Below are positions 1-15,020 of a stretch of 64,000 nt of DNA, piece by piece. Both the position numbers and the translations under genes were made by a program. Every line of letters starts with the position of its first letter. Position 1 is the first letter of the stretch. The DNA comes from Rhynchonema sp. JSB1_4 (Eukaryota; Nematoda; Chromadorea; Monhysterida; Xyalidae): the NCBI GenBank assembly GCA_030248065.1, contig JASAMV010006777.1, positions 1-64,000 of the forward strand. The letters are read 5' to 3'. The notes beneath the pieces were generated by a model. It was not told the origin of the DNA. It saw only the letters and a program-made list of their open reading frames with translations, and ran no database searches.

Positions 1-544
1 CCACTTTATATTCTTCAACGTGTAACATTTCCCAAATCAGCAGCCACGTATGAATGTTTCACTATTCTGCCAACTGCGAAATCGGGCTCGTGTTGGCGTG
101 GTTTGCCTATAGCATTTACCAAATCAGCAGCCACGTCAGAATGTTTCACTGTTCTGCCAGCTGCGAAAAACGATCTCACGTTGATGTGGTTTGGCTTTCA
201 ATTCAGGCTTCATTCAACAATAGCGATACAATACACAATCTCCAATAAACGCGACCGTAACGAGAAACTATGAAAAGGTATACACACCGAAACAAAGCGA
301 GTAAAATAATGACAAACAAACATATTGCAGATGTCAACACCACAAAATTCAGATATCATAAATGTAATAGCGAAGATAAAAGTGAGTTTAATCAAGACCA
401 CGAACATATGAACAACTGAAATACACCAAGGGCAGATTTCAAGATAAAAAATAAGTGAGCTTAATGGAGAGCTTATAGCAATTTCGTCAATCATGGGGTT
501 AAATCAAGTTATGTATTATTTCTCATGACTGGGTGCACATAGTT
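1..544. repeat. Left flank with two copies of an 87-bp repeat
   Basis: Two head-to-tail copies begin near 32 and 119. Both start with CCAAATCAGCAGCCACGT and continue through a shared segment with GAATGTTTCACT and TTCTGCCA. The remaining sequence to 544 is AT-rich, and I see no gene in it. A 64-codon open frame across the repeats has no recognisable features. Confidence 0.7.
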
Positions 545-3500
545 CAGAGTGCAACTATTTGAACATTGAGACACAAACATTTTGACGCAAGCGCCAAAAC
601 AGAACGTCCCCCTACGCTTCAACACAGCCTAGACAGCGCGTTAGTTCAGAGGGTGGAGTAATGTGACTAACAGAGTGCAGGAGAGCGCAACTATTTGAAC
701 AATGGGACATAACATTTTGACGCAAGCGCCAAAACAGAACGTCCCCCTACGCTTCAACACAGCCTAGAGAGCGCGTTAGTTCAGAGGGTGGAGTAATGTG
801 ACTAACAGAGTGCAGGAGAGCGCAACTATTTGAACAATGGGACATAACATTTTGACGCAAGCGCCAAAACAGAACGTCCCCCTACGCTTCAACACAGCCT
901 AGACAGCGCGTTAGTTCAGAGGATGGAGTAATGTGACTAACTGAGTGCAGGAGAGCGCAACTATTTGAACAATGGGACATAACATTTTGACGCAAGCGCC
1001 AAAACAGAACGTCCCCCTACGCTTCAACACAGCCTAGACAGCGCGTTAGTTCAGAGGATGGAGTAATGTGACTAACTGAGTGCAGGAGAGCGCAACTATT
1101 TGAACAATGGGACATAACATTTTGACGCAAGCGCCAAAACAGAACGTCCCCCTACGCTTCAACACAGCCTAGACAGCGCGTTAGTTCAGAGGATGGAGTA
1201 ATGTGACTAACTGAGTGCAGGAGAGCACAACTATTTGAACAATGGGACATAACATTTTGACGCAAGCGCCAAAACAGAACGTCCCCTACGCTTCAACACA
1301 GCCTAGAGAGCGCGTTAGTTCAGAGGGTGGAGTAATGTGACTAACAGAGTGCAGGAGAGCGCAACTATTTGAACAATGGGACATAACATTTTGACGCAAG
1401 CGCCAAAACAGAACGTCCCCCTACGCTTCAACACAGCCTAGACAGCGCGTTAGTTCAGAGGGTGGAGTAATGTGACTAACAGAGTGCAGGAGAGCGCAAC
1501 TATTTGAACAATGGGACATAACATTTTGACGCAAGCGCCAAAACAGAACGTCCCCCTACGCTTCAACACAGCCTAGACAGCGCGTTAGTTCAGAGGGTGG
1601 AGTAATGTGACTAACTGAGTGCAGGAGAGCGCAACTATTTGAACAATGGGACATAACATTTTGACGCAAGCGCCAAAACAGAACGTCCCCCTACGCTTCA
1701 ACACAGCCTAGACAGCGCGTTAGTTCAGAGGGTGGAGTAATGTGACTAACAGAGTGCAGGAGAGCGCAACTAGTTGAACAATGGGACATAACATTTTGAC
1801 GCAAGCGCCAAAACAGAACGTCCCCCTACGCTTCAACACAGCCTAGACAGCGCGTTAGTTCAGAGGGTGGAGTAATGTGACTAACTGAGTGCAGGAGAGC
1901 GCAACTATTTGAACAATGGGACATAACATTTTGACGCAAGCGCCAAAACAGAACGTCCCCCTACGCTTCAACACAGCCTAGACAGCGCGTTAGTTCAGAG
2001 GGTGGAGTAATGTGACTAACTGAGTGCAGGAGAGCGCAACTATTTGAACAATGGGACATAACATTTTGACGCAAGCGCCAAAACAGAACGTCCCCCTACG
2101 CTTCAACACAGCCTAGACAGCGCGTTAGTTCAGAGGGTGGAGTAATGTGACTAACTGAGTGCAGGAGAGCGCAACTATTTGAACAATGGGACATAACATT
2201 TTGACGCAAGCGCCAAAACAGAACGTCCCCCTACGCTTCAACACAGCCTAGACAGCGCGTTAGTTCAGAGGGTGGAGTAATGTGACTAACAGAGTGCAGG
2301 AGAGCGCAACTATTTGAACAATGAGACATAACATTTTGACGCAAGCGCCAAAACAGAACGTCCCCCTACGCTTCAACACAGCCTAGACAGCGCGTTAGTT
2401 CAGAGGGTGGAGTAATGTGACTAACAGAGTGCAGGAGAGCGCAACTATTTGAACAATGGGACATAACATTTTGACGCAAGCGCCAAAACAGAACGTCCCC
2501 CTACGCTTCAACACAGCCTAGACAGCGCGTTAGTTCAGAGGGTGGAGTAATGTGACTAACAGAGTGCAGGAGAGCGCAACTATTTGAACAATGAGACATA
2601 ACATTTTGACGCAAGCGCCAAAACAGAACGTCCCCCTACGCTTCAACACAGCCTAGACAGCGCGTTAGTTCAGAGGGTGGAGTAATGTGACTAACAGAGT
2701 GCAGGAGAGCGCAACTATTTGAACAATGAGACATAACATTTTGACGCAAGCGCCAAAACAGAACGTCCCCCTACGCTTCAACACAGCCTAGACAGCGCGT
2801 TAGTTCAGAGGGTGGAGTAATGTGACTAACAGAGTGCAGGAGAGCGCAACTATTTGAACAATGGGACATAACATTTTGACGCAAGCGCCAAAACAGAACG
2901 TCCCCCTACGCTTCAACACAGCCTAGACAGCGCGTTAGTTCAGAGGGTGGAGTAATGTGACTAACAGAGTGCAGGAGAGCGCAACTATTTGAACAATGAG
3001 ACATAACATTTTGACGCAAGCGCCAAAACAGAACGTCCCCCTACGCTTCAACACAGCCTAGACAGCGCGTTAGTTCAGAGGGTGGAGTAATGTGACTAAC
3101 AGAGTGCAGGAGAGCGCAACTATTTGAACAATGAGACATAACATTTTGACGCAAGCGCCAAAACAGAACGTCCCCCTACGCTTCAACACAGCCTAGACAG
3201 CGCGTTAGTTCAGAGGGTGGAGTAATGTGACTAACAGAGTGCAGGAGAGCGCAACTATTTGAACAATGAGACATAACATTTTGACGCAAGCGCCAAAACA
3301 GAACGTCCCCCTACGCTTCAACACAGCCTAGACAGCGCGTTAGTTCAGAGGGTGGAGTAATGTGACTAACAGAGTGCAGGAGAGCGCAACTATTTGAACA
3401 ATGAGACATAACATTTTGACGCAAGCGCCAAAACAGAACGTCCCCCTACGCTTCAACACAGCCTAGACAGCGCGTTAGTTCAGAGGGTGGAGTAATGTGA

Positions 3501-6500
3501 CTAACAGAGTGCAGGAGAGCGCAACTATTTGAACAATGAGACATAACATTTTGACGCAAGCGCCAAAACAGAACGTCCCCCTACGCTTCAACACAGCCTA
3601 GACAGCGCGTTAGTTCAGAGGGTGGAGTAATGTGACTAACAGAGTGCAGGAGAGCGCAACTATTTGAACAATGAGACATAACATTTTGACGCAAGCGCCA
3701 AAACAGAACGTCCCCCTACGCTTCAACACAGCCTAGACAGCGCGTTAGTTCAGAGGGTGGAGTAATGTGACTAACAGAGTGCAGGAGAGCGCAACTATTT
3801 GAACAATGAGACATAACATTTTGACGCAAGCGCCAAAACAGAACGTCCCCCTACGCTTCAACACAGCCTAGACAGCGCGTTAGTTCAGAGGGTGGAGTAA
3901 TGTGACTAACAGAGTGCAGGAGAGCGCAACTATTTGAACAATGAGACATAACATTTTGACGCAAGCGCCAAAACAGAACGTCCCCCTACGCTTCAACACA
4001 GCCTAGACAGCGCGTTAGTTCAGAGGGTGGAGTAATGTGACTAACAGAGTGCAGGAGAGCGCAACTATTTGAACAATGAGACATAACATTTTGACGCAAG
4101 CGCCAAAACAGAACGTCCCCCTACGCTTCAACACAGCCTAGACAGCGCGTTAGTTCAGAGGGTGGAGTAATGTGACTAACAGAGTGCAGGAGAGCGCAAC
4201 TATTTGAACAATGAGACATAACATTTTGACGCAAGCGCCAAAACAGAACGTCCCCCTACGCTTCAACACAGCCTAGACAGCGCGTTAGTTCAGAGGGTGG
4301 AGTAATGTGACTAACAGAGTGCAGGAGAGCGCAACTATTTGAACAATGAGACATAACATTTTGACGCAAGCGCCAAAACAGAACGTCCCCCTACGCTTCA
4401 ACACAGCCTAGACAGCGCGTTAGTTCAGAGGGTGGAGTAATGTGACTAACAGAGTGCAGGAGAGCGCAACTATTTGAACAATGAGACATAACATTTTGAC
4501 GCAAGCGCCAAAACAGAACGTCCCCCTACGCTTCAACACAGCCTAGACAGCGCGTTAGTTCAGAGGGTGGAGTAATGTGACTAACAGAGTGCAGGAGAGC
4601 GCAACTATTTGAACAATGAGACATAACATTTTGACGCAAGCGCCAAAACAGAACGTCCCCCTACGCTTCAACACAGCCTAGACAGCGCGTTAGTTCAGAG
4701 GGTGGAGTAATGTGACTAACAGAGTGCAGGAGAGCGCAACTATTTGAACAATGAGACATAACATTTTGACGCAAGCGCCAAAACAGAACGTCCCCCTACG
4801 CTTCAACACAGCCTAGACAGCGCGTTAGTTCAGAGGGTGGAGTAATGTGACTAACAGAGTGCAGGAGAGCGCAACTATTTGAACAATGAGACATAACATT
4901 TTGACGCAAGCGCCAAAACAGAACGTCCCCCTACGCTTCAACACAGCCTAGACAGCGCGTTAGTTCAGAGGGTGGAGTAATGTGACTAACAGAGTGCAGG
5001 AGAGCGCAACTATTTGAACAATGAGACATAACATTTTGACGCAAGCGCCAAAACAGAACGTCCCCCTACGCTTCAACACAGCCTAGACAGCGCGTTAGTT
5101 CAGAGGGTGGAGTAATGTGACTAACAGAGTGCAGGAGAGCGCAACTATTTGAACAATGGGACATAACATTTTGACGCAAGCGCCAAAACAGAACGTCCCC
5201 CTACGCTTCAACACAGCCTAGACAGCGCGTTAGTTCAGAGGGTGGAGTAATGTGACTAACAGAGTGCAGGAGAGCGCAACTATTTGAACAATGAGACATA
5301 ACATTTTGACGCAAGCGCCAAAACAGAACGTCCCCCTACGCTTCAACACAGCCTAGACAGCGCGTTAGTTCAGAGGGTGGAGTAATGTGACTAACAGAGT
5401 GCAGGAGAGCGCAACTATTTGAACAATGGGACATAACATTTTGACGCAAGCGCCAAAACAGAACGTCCCCCTACGCTTCAACACAGCCTAGACAGCGCGT
5501 TAGTTCAGAGGGTGGAGTAATGTGACTAACAGAGTGCAGGAGAGCGCAACTATTTGAACAATGAGACATAACATTTTGACGCAAGCGCCAAAACAGAACG
5601 TCCCCCTACGCTTCAACACAGCCTAGACAGCGCGTTAGTTCAGAGGGTGGAGTAATGTGACTAACAGAGTGCAGGAGAGCGCAACTATTTGAACAATGAG
5701 ACATAACATTTTGACGCAAGCGCCAAAACAGAACGTCCCCCTACGCTTCAACACAGCCTAGACAGCGCGTTAGTTCAGAGGGTGGAGTAATGTGACTAAC
5801 AGAGTGCAGGAGAGCGCAACTATTTGAACAATGAGACATAACATTTTGACGCAAGCGCCAAAACAGAACGTCCCCCTACGCTTCAACACAGCCTAGACAG
5901 CGCGTTAGTTCAGAGGGTGGAGTAATGTGACTAACAGAGTGCAGGAGAGCGCAACTATTTGAACAATGAGACATAACATTTTGACGCAAGCGCCAAAACA
6001 GAACGTCCCCCTACGCTTCAACACAGCCTAGACAGCGCGTTAGTTCAGAGGGTGGAGTAATGTGACTAACAGAGTGCAGGAGAGCGCAACTATTTGAACA
6101 ATGAGACATAACATTTTGACGCAAGCGCCAAAACAGAACGTCCCCCTACGCTTCAACACAGCCTAGACAGCGCGTTAGTTCAGAGGGTGGAGTAATGTGA
6201 CTAACAGAGTGCAGGAGAGCGCAACTATTTGAACAATGAGACATAACATTTTGACGCAAGCGCCAAAACAGAACGTCCCCCTACGCTTCAACACAGCCTA
6301 GACAGCGCGTTAGTTCAGAGGGTGGAGTAATGTGACTAACAGAGTGCAGGAGAGCGCAACTATTTGAACAATGAGACATAACATTTTGACGCAAGCGCCA
6401 AAACAGAACGTCCCCCTACGCTTCAACACAGCCTAGACAGCGCGTTAGTTCAGAGGGTGGAGTAATGTGACTAACAGAGTGCAGGAGAGCGCAACTATTT

Positions 6501-9500
6501 GAACAATGGGACATAACATTTTGACGCAAGCGCCAAAACAGAACGTCCCCCTACGCTTCAACACAGCCTAGACAGCGCGTTAGTTCAGAGGGTGGAGTAA
6601 TGTGACTAACAGAGTGCAGGAGAGCGCAACTATTTGAACAATGGGACATAACATTTTGACGCAAGCGCCAAAACAGAACGTCCCCCTACGCTTCAACACA
6701 GCCTAGACAGCGCGTTAGTTCAGAGGGTGGAGTAATGTGACTAACAGAGTGCAGGAGAGCGCAACTATTTGAACAATGGGACATAACATTTTGACGCAAG
6801 CGCCAAAACAGAACGTCCCCCTACGCTTCAACACAGCCTAGACAGCGCGTTAGTTCAGAGGGTGGAGTAATGTGACTAACAGAGTGCAGGAGAGCGCAAC
6901 TATTTGAACAATGAGACATAACATTTTGACGCAAGCGCCAAAACAGAACGTCCCCCTACGCTTCAACACAGCCTAGACAGCGCGTTAGTTCAGAGGGTGG
7001 AGTAATGTGACTAACAGAGTGCAGGAGAGCGCAACTATTTGAACAATGGGACATAACATTTTGACGCAAGCGCCAAAACAGAACGTCCCCCTACGCTTCA
7101 ACACAGCCTAGACAGCGCGTTAGTTCAGAGGGTGGAGTAATGTGACTAACAGAGTGCAGGAGAGCGCAACTATTTGAACAATGGGACATAACATTTTGAC
7201 GCAAGCGCCAAAACAGAACGTCCCCCTACGCTTCAACACAGCCTAGACAGCGCGTTAGTTCAGAGGGTGGAGTAATGTGACTAACAGAGTGCAGGAGAGC
7301 GCAACTATTTGAACAATGGGACATAACATTTTGACGCAAGCGCCAAAACAGAACGTCCCCCTACGCTTCAACACAGCCTAGACAGCGCGTTAGTTCAGAG
7401 GGTGGAGTAATGTGACTAACAGAGTGCAGGAGAGCGCAACTATTTGAACAATGGGACATAACATTTTGACGCAAGCGCCAAAACAGAACGTCCCCCTACG
7501 CTTCAACACAGCCTAGACAGCGCGTTAGTTCAGAGGGTGGAGTAATGTGACTAACTGAGTGCAGGAGAGCGCAACTATTTGAACAATGGGACATAACATT
7601 TTGACGCAAGCGCCAAAACAGAACGTCCCCCTACGCTTCAACACAGCCTAGACAGCGCGTTAGTTCAGAGGGTGGAGTAATGTGACTAACTGAGTGCAGG
7701 AGAGCGCAACTATTTGAACAATGGGACATAACATTTTGACGCAAGCGCCAAAACAGAACGTCCCCCTACGCTTCAACACAGCCTAGACAGCGCGTTAGTT
7801 CAGAGGGTGGAGTAATGTGACTAACAGAGTGCAGGAGAGCGCAACTATTTGAACAATGGGACATAACATTTTGACGCAAGCGCCAAAACAGAACGTCCCC
7901 CTACGCTTCAACACAGCCTAGACAGCGCGTTAGTTCAGAGGGTGGAGTAATGTGACTAACTGAGTGCAGGAGAGCGCAACTATTTGAACAATGGGACATA
8001 ACATTTTGACGCAAGCGCCAAAACAGAACGTCCCCCTACGCTTCAACACAGCCTAGACAGCGCGTTAGTTCAGAGGGTGGAGTAATGTGACTAACTGAGT
8101 GCAGGAGAGCGCAACTATTTGAACAATGGGACATAACATTTTGACGCAAGCGCCAAAACAGAACGTCCCCCTACGCTTCAACACAGCCTAGACAGCGCGT
8201 TAGTTCAGAGGGTGGAGTAATGTGACTAACTGAGTGCAGGAGAGCGCAACTATTTGAACAATGGGACATAACATTTTGACGCAAGCGCCAAAACAGAACG
8301 TCCCCCTACGCTTCAACACAGCCTAGACAGCGCGTTAGTTCGGAGGGTGGAGTAATGTGACTAACTGAGTGCAGGAGAGCGCAACTATTTGAACAATGGG
8401 ACATAACATTTTGACGCAAGCGCCAAAACAGAACGTCCCCCTACGCTTCAACACAGCCTAGACAGCGCGTTAGTTCAGAGGGTGGAGTAATGTGACTAAC
8501 AGAGTGCAGGAGAGCGCAACTATTTGAACAATGGGACATAACATTTTGACGCAAGCGCCAAAACAGAACGTCCCCCTACGCTTCAACACAGCCTAGACAG
8601 CGCGTTAGTTCAGAGGGTGGAGTAATGTGACTAACTGAGTGCAGGAGAGCGCAACTATTTGAACAATGGGACATAACATTTTGACGCAAGCGCCAAAACA
8701 GAACGTCCCCCTACGCTTCAACACAGCCTAGACAGCGCGTTAGTTCGGAGGGTGGAGTAATGTGACTAACTGAGTGCAGGAGAGCGCAACTATTTGAACA
8801 ATGGGACATAACATTTTGACGCAAGCGCCAAAACAGAACGTCCCCCTACGCTTCAACACAGCCTAGACAGCGCGTTAGTTCAGAGGGTGGAGTAATGTGA
8901 CTAACAGAGTGCAGGAGAGCGCAACTATTTGAACAATGGGACATAACATTTTGACGCAAGCGCCAAAACAGAACGTCCCCCTACGCTTCAACACAGCCTA
9001 GACAGCGCGTTAGTTCAGAGGGTGGAGTAATGTGACTAACTGAGTGCAGGAGAGCGCAACTATTTGAACAATGGGACATAACATTTTGACGCAAGCGCCA
9101 AAACAGAACGTCCCCCTACGCTTCAACACAGCCTAGACAGCGCGTTAGTTCAGAGGGTGGAGTAATGTGACTAACTGAGTGCAGGAGAGCGCAACTATTT
9201 GAACAATGGGACATAACATTTTGACGCAAGCGCCAAAACAGAACGTCCCCCTACGCTTCAACACAGCCTAGACAGCGCGTTAGTTCAGAGGGTGGAGTAA
9301 TGTGACTAACAGAGTGCAGGAGAGCGCAACTATTTGAACAATGGGACATAACATTTTGACGCAAGCGCCAAAACAGAACGTCCCCCTACGCTTCAACACA
9401 GCCTAGACAGCGCGTTAGTTCAGAGGGTGGAGTAATGTGACTAACTGAGTGCAGGAGAGCGCAACTATTTGAACAATGGGACATAACATTTTGACGCAAG

Positions 9501-12500
9501 CGCCAAAACAGAACGTCCCCCTACGCTTCAACACAGCCTAGACAGCGCGTTAGTTCAGAGGGTGGAGTAATGTGACTAACAGAGTGCAGGAGAGCGCAAC
9601 TATTTGAACAATGGGACATAACATTTTGACGCAAGCGCCAAAACAGAACGTCCCCCTACGCTTCAACACAGCCTAGACAGCGCGTTAGTTCAGAGGGTGG
9701 AGTAATGTGACTAACTGAGTGCAGGAGAGCGCAACTATTTGAACAATGGGACATAACATTTTGACGCAAGCGCCAAAACAGAACGTCCCCCTACGCTTCA
9801 ACACAGCCTAGACAGCGCGTTAGTTCAGAGGGTGGAGTAATGTGACTAACTGAGTGCAGGAGAGCGCAACTATTTGAACAATGGGACATAACATTTTGAC
9901 GCAAGCGCCAAAACAGAACGTCCCCCTACGCTTCAACACAGCCTAGACAGCGCGTTAGTTCGGAGGGTGGAGTAATGTGACTAACTGAGTGCAGGAGAGC
10001 GCAACTAGTTGAACAATGGGACATAACATTTTGACGCAAGCGCCAAAACAGAACGTCCCCCTACGCTTCAACACAGCCTAGACAGCGCGTTAGTTCAGAG
10101 GGTGGAGTAATGTGACTAACTGAGTGCAGGAGAGCGCAACTATTTGAACAATGGGACATAACATTTTGACGCAAGCGCCAAAACAGAACGTCCCCCTACG
10201 CTTCAACACAGCCTAGACAGCGCGTTAGTTCGGAGGGTGGAGTAATGTGACTAACTGAGTGCAGGAGAGCGCAACTAGTTGAACAATGGGACATAACATT
10301 TTGACGCAAGCGCCAAAACAGAACGTCCCCCTACGCTTCAACACAGCCTAGACAGCGCGTTAGTTCGGAGGGTGGAGTAATGTGACTAACTGAGTGCAGG
10401 AGAGCGCAACTAGTTGAACAATGGGACATAACATTTTGACGCAAGCGCCAAAACAGAACGTCCCCCTACGCTTCAACACAGCCTAGACAGCGCGTTAGTT
10501 CGGAGGGTGGAGTAATGTGACTAACTGAGTGCAGGAGAGCGCAACTAGTTGAACAATGGGACATAACATTTTGACGCAAGCGCCAAAACAGAACGTCCCC
10601 CTACGCTTCAACACAGCCTAGACAGCGCGTTAGTTCGGAGGGTGGAGTAATGTGACTAACTGAGTGCAGGAGAGCGCAACTAGTTGAACAATGGGACATA
10701 ACATTTTGACGCAAGCGCCAAAACAGAACGTCCCCCTACGCTTCAACACAGCCTAGACAGCGCGTTAGTTCGGAGGGTGGAGTAATGTGACTAACTGAGT
10801 GCAGGAGAGCGCAACTAGTTGAACAATGGGACATAACATTTTGACGCAAGCGCCAAAACAGAACGTCCCCCTACGCTTCAACACAGCCTAGACAGCGCGT
10901 TAGTTCGGAGGGTGGAGTAATGTGACTAACTGAGTGCAGGAGAGCGCAACTAGTTGAACAATGGGACATAACATTTTGACGCAAGCGCCAAAACAGAACG
11001 TCCCCCTACGCTTCAACACAGCCTAGACAGCGCGTTAGTTCGGAGGGTGGAGTAATGTGACTAACTGAGTGCAGGAGAGCGCAACTAGTTGAACAATGGG
11101 ACATAACATTTTGACGCAAGCGCCAAAACAGAACGTCCCCCTACGCTTCAACACAGCCTAGACAGCGCGTTAGTTCGGAGGGTGGAGTAATGTGACTAAC
11201 TGAGTGCAGGAGAGCGCAACTAGTTGAACAATGGGACATAACATTTTGACGCAAGCGCCAAAACAGAACGTCCCCCTACGCTTCAACACAGCCTAGACAG
11301 CGCGTTAGTTCGGAGGGTGGAGTAATGTGACTAACTGAGTGCAGGAGAGCGCAACTAGTTGAACAATGGGACATAACATTTTGACGCAAGCGCCAAAACA
11401 GAACGTCCCCCTACGCTTCAACACAGCCTAGACAGCGCGTTAGTTCGGAGGGTGGAGTAATGTGACTAACTGAGTGCAGGAGAGCGCAACTAGTTGAACA
11501 ATGGGACATAACATTTTGACGCAAGCGCCAAAACAGAACGTCCCCCTACGCTTCAACACAGCCTAGACAGCGCGTTAGTTCGGAGGGTGGAGTAATGTGA
11601 CTAACTGAGTGCAGGAGAGCGCAACTAGTTGAACAATGGGACATAACATTTTGACGCAAGCGCCAAAACAGAACGTCCCCCTACGCTTCAACACAGCCTA
11701 GACAGCGCGTTAGTTCGGAGGGTGGAGTAATGTGACTAACTGAGTGCAGGAGAGCGCAACTAGTTGAACAATGGGACATAACATTTTGACGCAAGCGCCA
11801 AAACAGAACGTCCCCCTACGCTTCAACACAGCCTAGACAGCGCGTTAGTTCGGAGGGTGGAGTAATGTGACTAACTGAGTGCAGGAGAGCGCAACTAGTT
11901 GAACAATGGGACATAACATTTTGACGCAAGCGCCAAAACAGAACGTCCCCCTACGCTTCAACACAGCCTAGACAGCGCGTTAGTTCGGAGGGTGGAGTAA
12001 TGTGACTAACTGAGTGCAGGAGAGCGCAACTAGTTGAACAATGGGACATAACATTTTGACGCAAGCGCCAAAACAGAACGTCCCCCTACGCTTCAACACA
12101 GCCTAGACAGCGCGTTAGTTCGGAGGGTGGAGTAATGTGACTAACTGAGTGCAGGAGAGCGCAACTAGTTGAACAATGGGACATAACATTTTGACGCAAG
12201 CGCCAAAACAGAACGTCCCCCTACGCTTCAACACAGCCTAGACAGCGCGTTAGTTCGGAGGGTGGAGTAATGTGACTAACTGAGTGCCGGAGAGCGCAAC
12301 TAGTTGAACAATGGGACATAACATTTTGACGCAAGCGCCAAAACAGAACGTCCCCCTACGCTTCAACACAGCCTAGACAGCGCGTTAGTTCGGAGGGTGG
12401 AGTAATGTGACTAACTGAGTGCAGGAGAGCGCAACTAGTTGAACAATGGGACATAACATTTTGACGCAAGCGCCAAAACAGAACGTCCCCCTACGCTTCA

Positions 12501-15020
12501 ACACAGCCTAGACAGCGCGTTAGTTCGGAGGGTGGAGTAATGTGACTAACTGAGTGCAGGAGAGCGCAACTAGTTGAACAATGGGACATAACATTTTGAC
12601 GCAAGCGCCAAAACAGAACGTCCCCCTACGCTTCAACACAGCCTAGACAGCGCGTTAGTTCGGAGGGTGGAGTAATGTGACTAACTGAGTGCAGGAGAGC
12701 GCAACTAGTTGAACAATGGGACATAACATTTTGACGCAAGCGCCAAAACAGAACGTCCCCCTACGCTTCAACACAGCCTAGACAGCGCGTTAGTTCGGAG
12801 GGTGGAGTAATGTGACTAACTGAGTGCAGGAGAGCGCAACTAGTTGAACAATGGGACATAACATTTTGACGCAAGCGCCAAAACAGAACGTCCCCCTACG
12901 CTTCAACACAGCCTAGACAGCGCGTTAGTTCGGAGGGTGGAGTAATGTGACTAACTGAGTGCAGGAGAGCGCAACTATTTGAACAATGGGACATAACATT
13001 TTGACGCAAGCGCCAAAACAGAACGTCCCCCTACGCTTCAACACAGCCTAGACAGCGCGTTAGTTCGGAGGGTGGAGTAATGTGACTAACTGAGTGCAGG
13101 AGAGCGCAACTAGTTGAACAATGGGACATAACATTTTGACGCAAGCGCCAAAACAGAACGTCCCCCTACGCTTCAACACAGCCTAGACAGCGCGTTAGTT
13201 CAGAGGGTGGAGTAATGTGACTAACTGAGTGCAGGAGAGCGCAACTATTTGAACAATGGGACATAACATTTTGACGCAAGCGCCAAAACAGAACGTCCCC
13301 CTACGCTTCAACACAGCCTAGACAGCGCGTTAGTTCAGAGGGTGGAGTAATGTGACTAACTGAGTGCAGGAGAGCGCAACTATTTGAACAATGGGACATA
13401 ACATTTTGACGCAAGCGCCAAAACAGAACGTCCCCCTACGCTTCAACACAGCCTAGACAGCGCGTTAGTTCAGAGGGTGGAGTAATGTGACTAACTGAGT
13501 GCAGGAGAGCGCAACTAGTTGAACAATGGGACATAACATTTTGACGCAAGCGCCAAAACAGAACGTCCCCCTACGCTTCAACACAGCCTAGACAGCGCGT
13601 TAGTTCGGAGGGTGGAGTAATGTGACTAACAGAGTGCAGGAGAGCGCAACTAGTTGAACAATGGGACATAACATTTTGACGCAAGCGCCAAAACAGAACG
13701 TCCCCCTACGCTTCAACACAGCCTAGACAGCGCGTTAGTTCGGAGGGTGGAGTAATGTGACTAACTGAGTGCAGGAGAGCGCAACTATTTGAACAATGGG
13801 ACATAACATTTTGACGCAAGCGCCAAAACAGAACGTCCCCCTACGCTTCAACACAGCCTAGACAGCGCGTTAGTTCGGAGGGTGGAGTAATGTGACTAAC
13901 AGAGTGCAGGAGAGCGCAACTAGTTGAACAATGGGACATAACATTTTGACGCAAGCGCCAAAACAGAACGTCCCCCTACGCTTCAACACAGCCTAGACAG
14001 CGCGTTAGTTCAGAGGGTGGAGTAATGTGACTAACAGAGTGCAGGAGAGCGCAACTATTTGAACAATGGGACATAACATTTTGACGCAAGCGCCAAAACA
14101 GAACGTCCCCCTACGCTTCAACACAGCCTAGACAGCGCGTTAGTTCAGAGGGTGGAGTAATGTGACTAACAGAGTGCAGGAGAGCGCAACTAGTTGAACA
14201 ATGGGACATAACATTTTGACGCAAGCGCCAAAACAGAACGTCCCCCTACGCTTCAACACAGCCTAGACAGCGCGTTAGTTCGGAGGGTGGAGTAATGTGA
14301 CTAACAGAGTGCAGGAGAGCGCAACTAGTTGAACAATGGGACATAACATTTTGACGCAAGCGCCAAAACAGAACGTCCCCCTACGCTTCAACACAGCCTA
14401 GACAGCGCGTTAGTTCAGAGGGTGGAGTAATGTGACTAACTGAGTGCAGGAGAGCGCAACTATTTGAACAATGGGACATAACATTTTGACGCAAGCGCCA
14501 AAACAGAACGTCCCCCTACGCTTCAACACAGCCTAGACAGCGCGTTAGTTCGGAGGGTGGAGTAATGTGACTAACAGAGTGCAGGAGAGCGCAACTAGTT
14601 GAAAATGGGACATAACATTTTGACGCAAGCGCCAAAACAGAACGTCCCCCTACGCTTCAACACAGCCTAGACAGCGCGTTAGTTCAGAGGGTGGAGTAAT
14701 GTAATTAACTGCGTGGAGGAGAGTGCAACTATTTGAGCATTGAGACATAACATTTTGACGCAAGCGCCAAAACAGAACGTCCCCCTACGCTTCAACACAG
14801 CCTAGACAGCGCGTTAGTTCAGAGGGTGGAGTAATGTGACTAACAGAGTGCAGGAGAGCGCAACTAGTTGAAAAATGGGACATAACATTTTGACGCAAGC
14901 GCCAAAACAGAACGTCCCCCTACGCTTCAACACAGCCTAGACAGCGCGTTAGTTCAGAGGGTTGAGTAATGTAACTAACTGCGTGGAGGAGAGTGCAACT
15001 ATTTGAGCATTGAGACATAT
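545..15020. repeat. 135-bp satellite DNA array, about 107 copies
   Basis: A single unit repeats head to tail with a period of exactly 135 bp, for example CAGAGGGTGG at 1861 and again at 1996. Most units differ at only four sites: ATGGG/ATGAG, TTCAGAGG/TTCGGAGG, CTAACAGAG/CTAACTGAG and AACTATTTG/AACTAGTTG. Variants come in blocks. ATGAG dominates about 2,300-6,450, and the TTCGG plus TGAG plus TAGTTG haplotype dominates about 9,970-13,200. Edge units are diverged: the first unit near 545, and two units near 14,700 and 14,960 with GCGTGGAGGAGAGTGC. Each unit carries an imperfect dyad, TTTTGACGCAAGCGCCAAAA. Every reading frame is short, so the array is non-coding. Centromeric, subtelomeric or heterochromatic identity cannot be told from sequence. 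Confidence 0.97.

Noticed and set aside
545..15020. CRISPR-like or operon-like regular repeat array
   Set aside because: The unit is 135 bp with no unique spacers; repeats are directly abutting. It is ordinary satellite DNA in a eukaryote.
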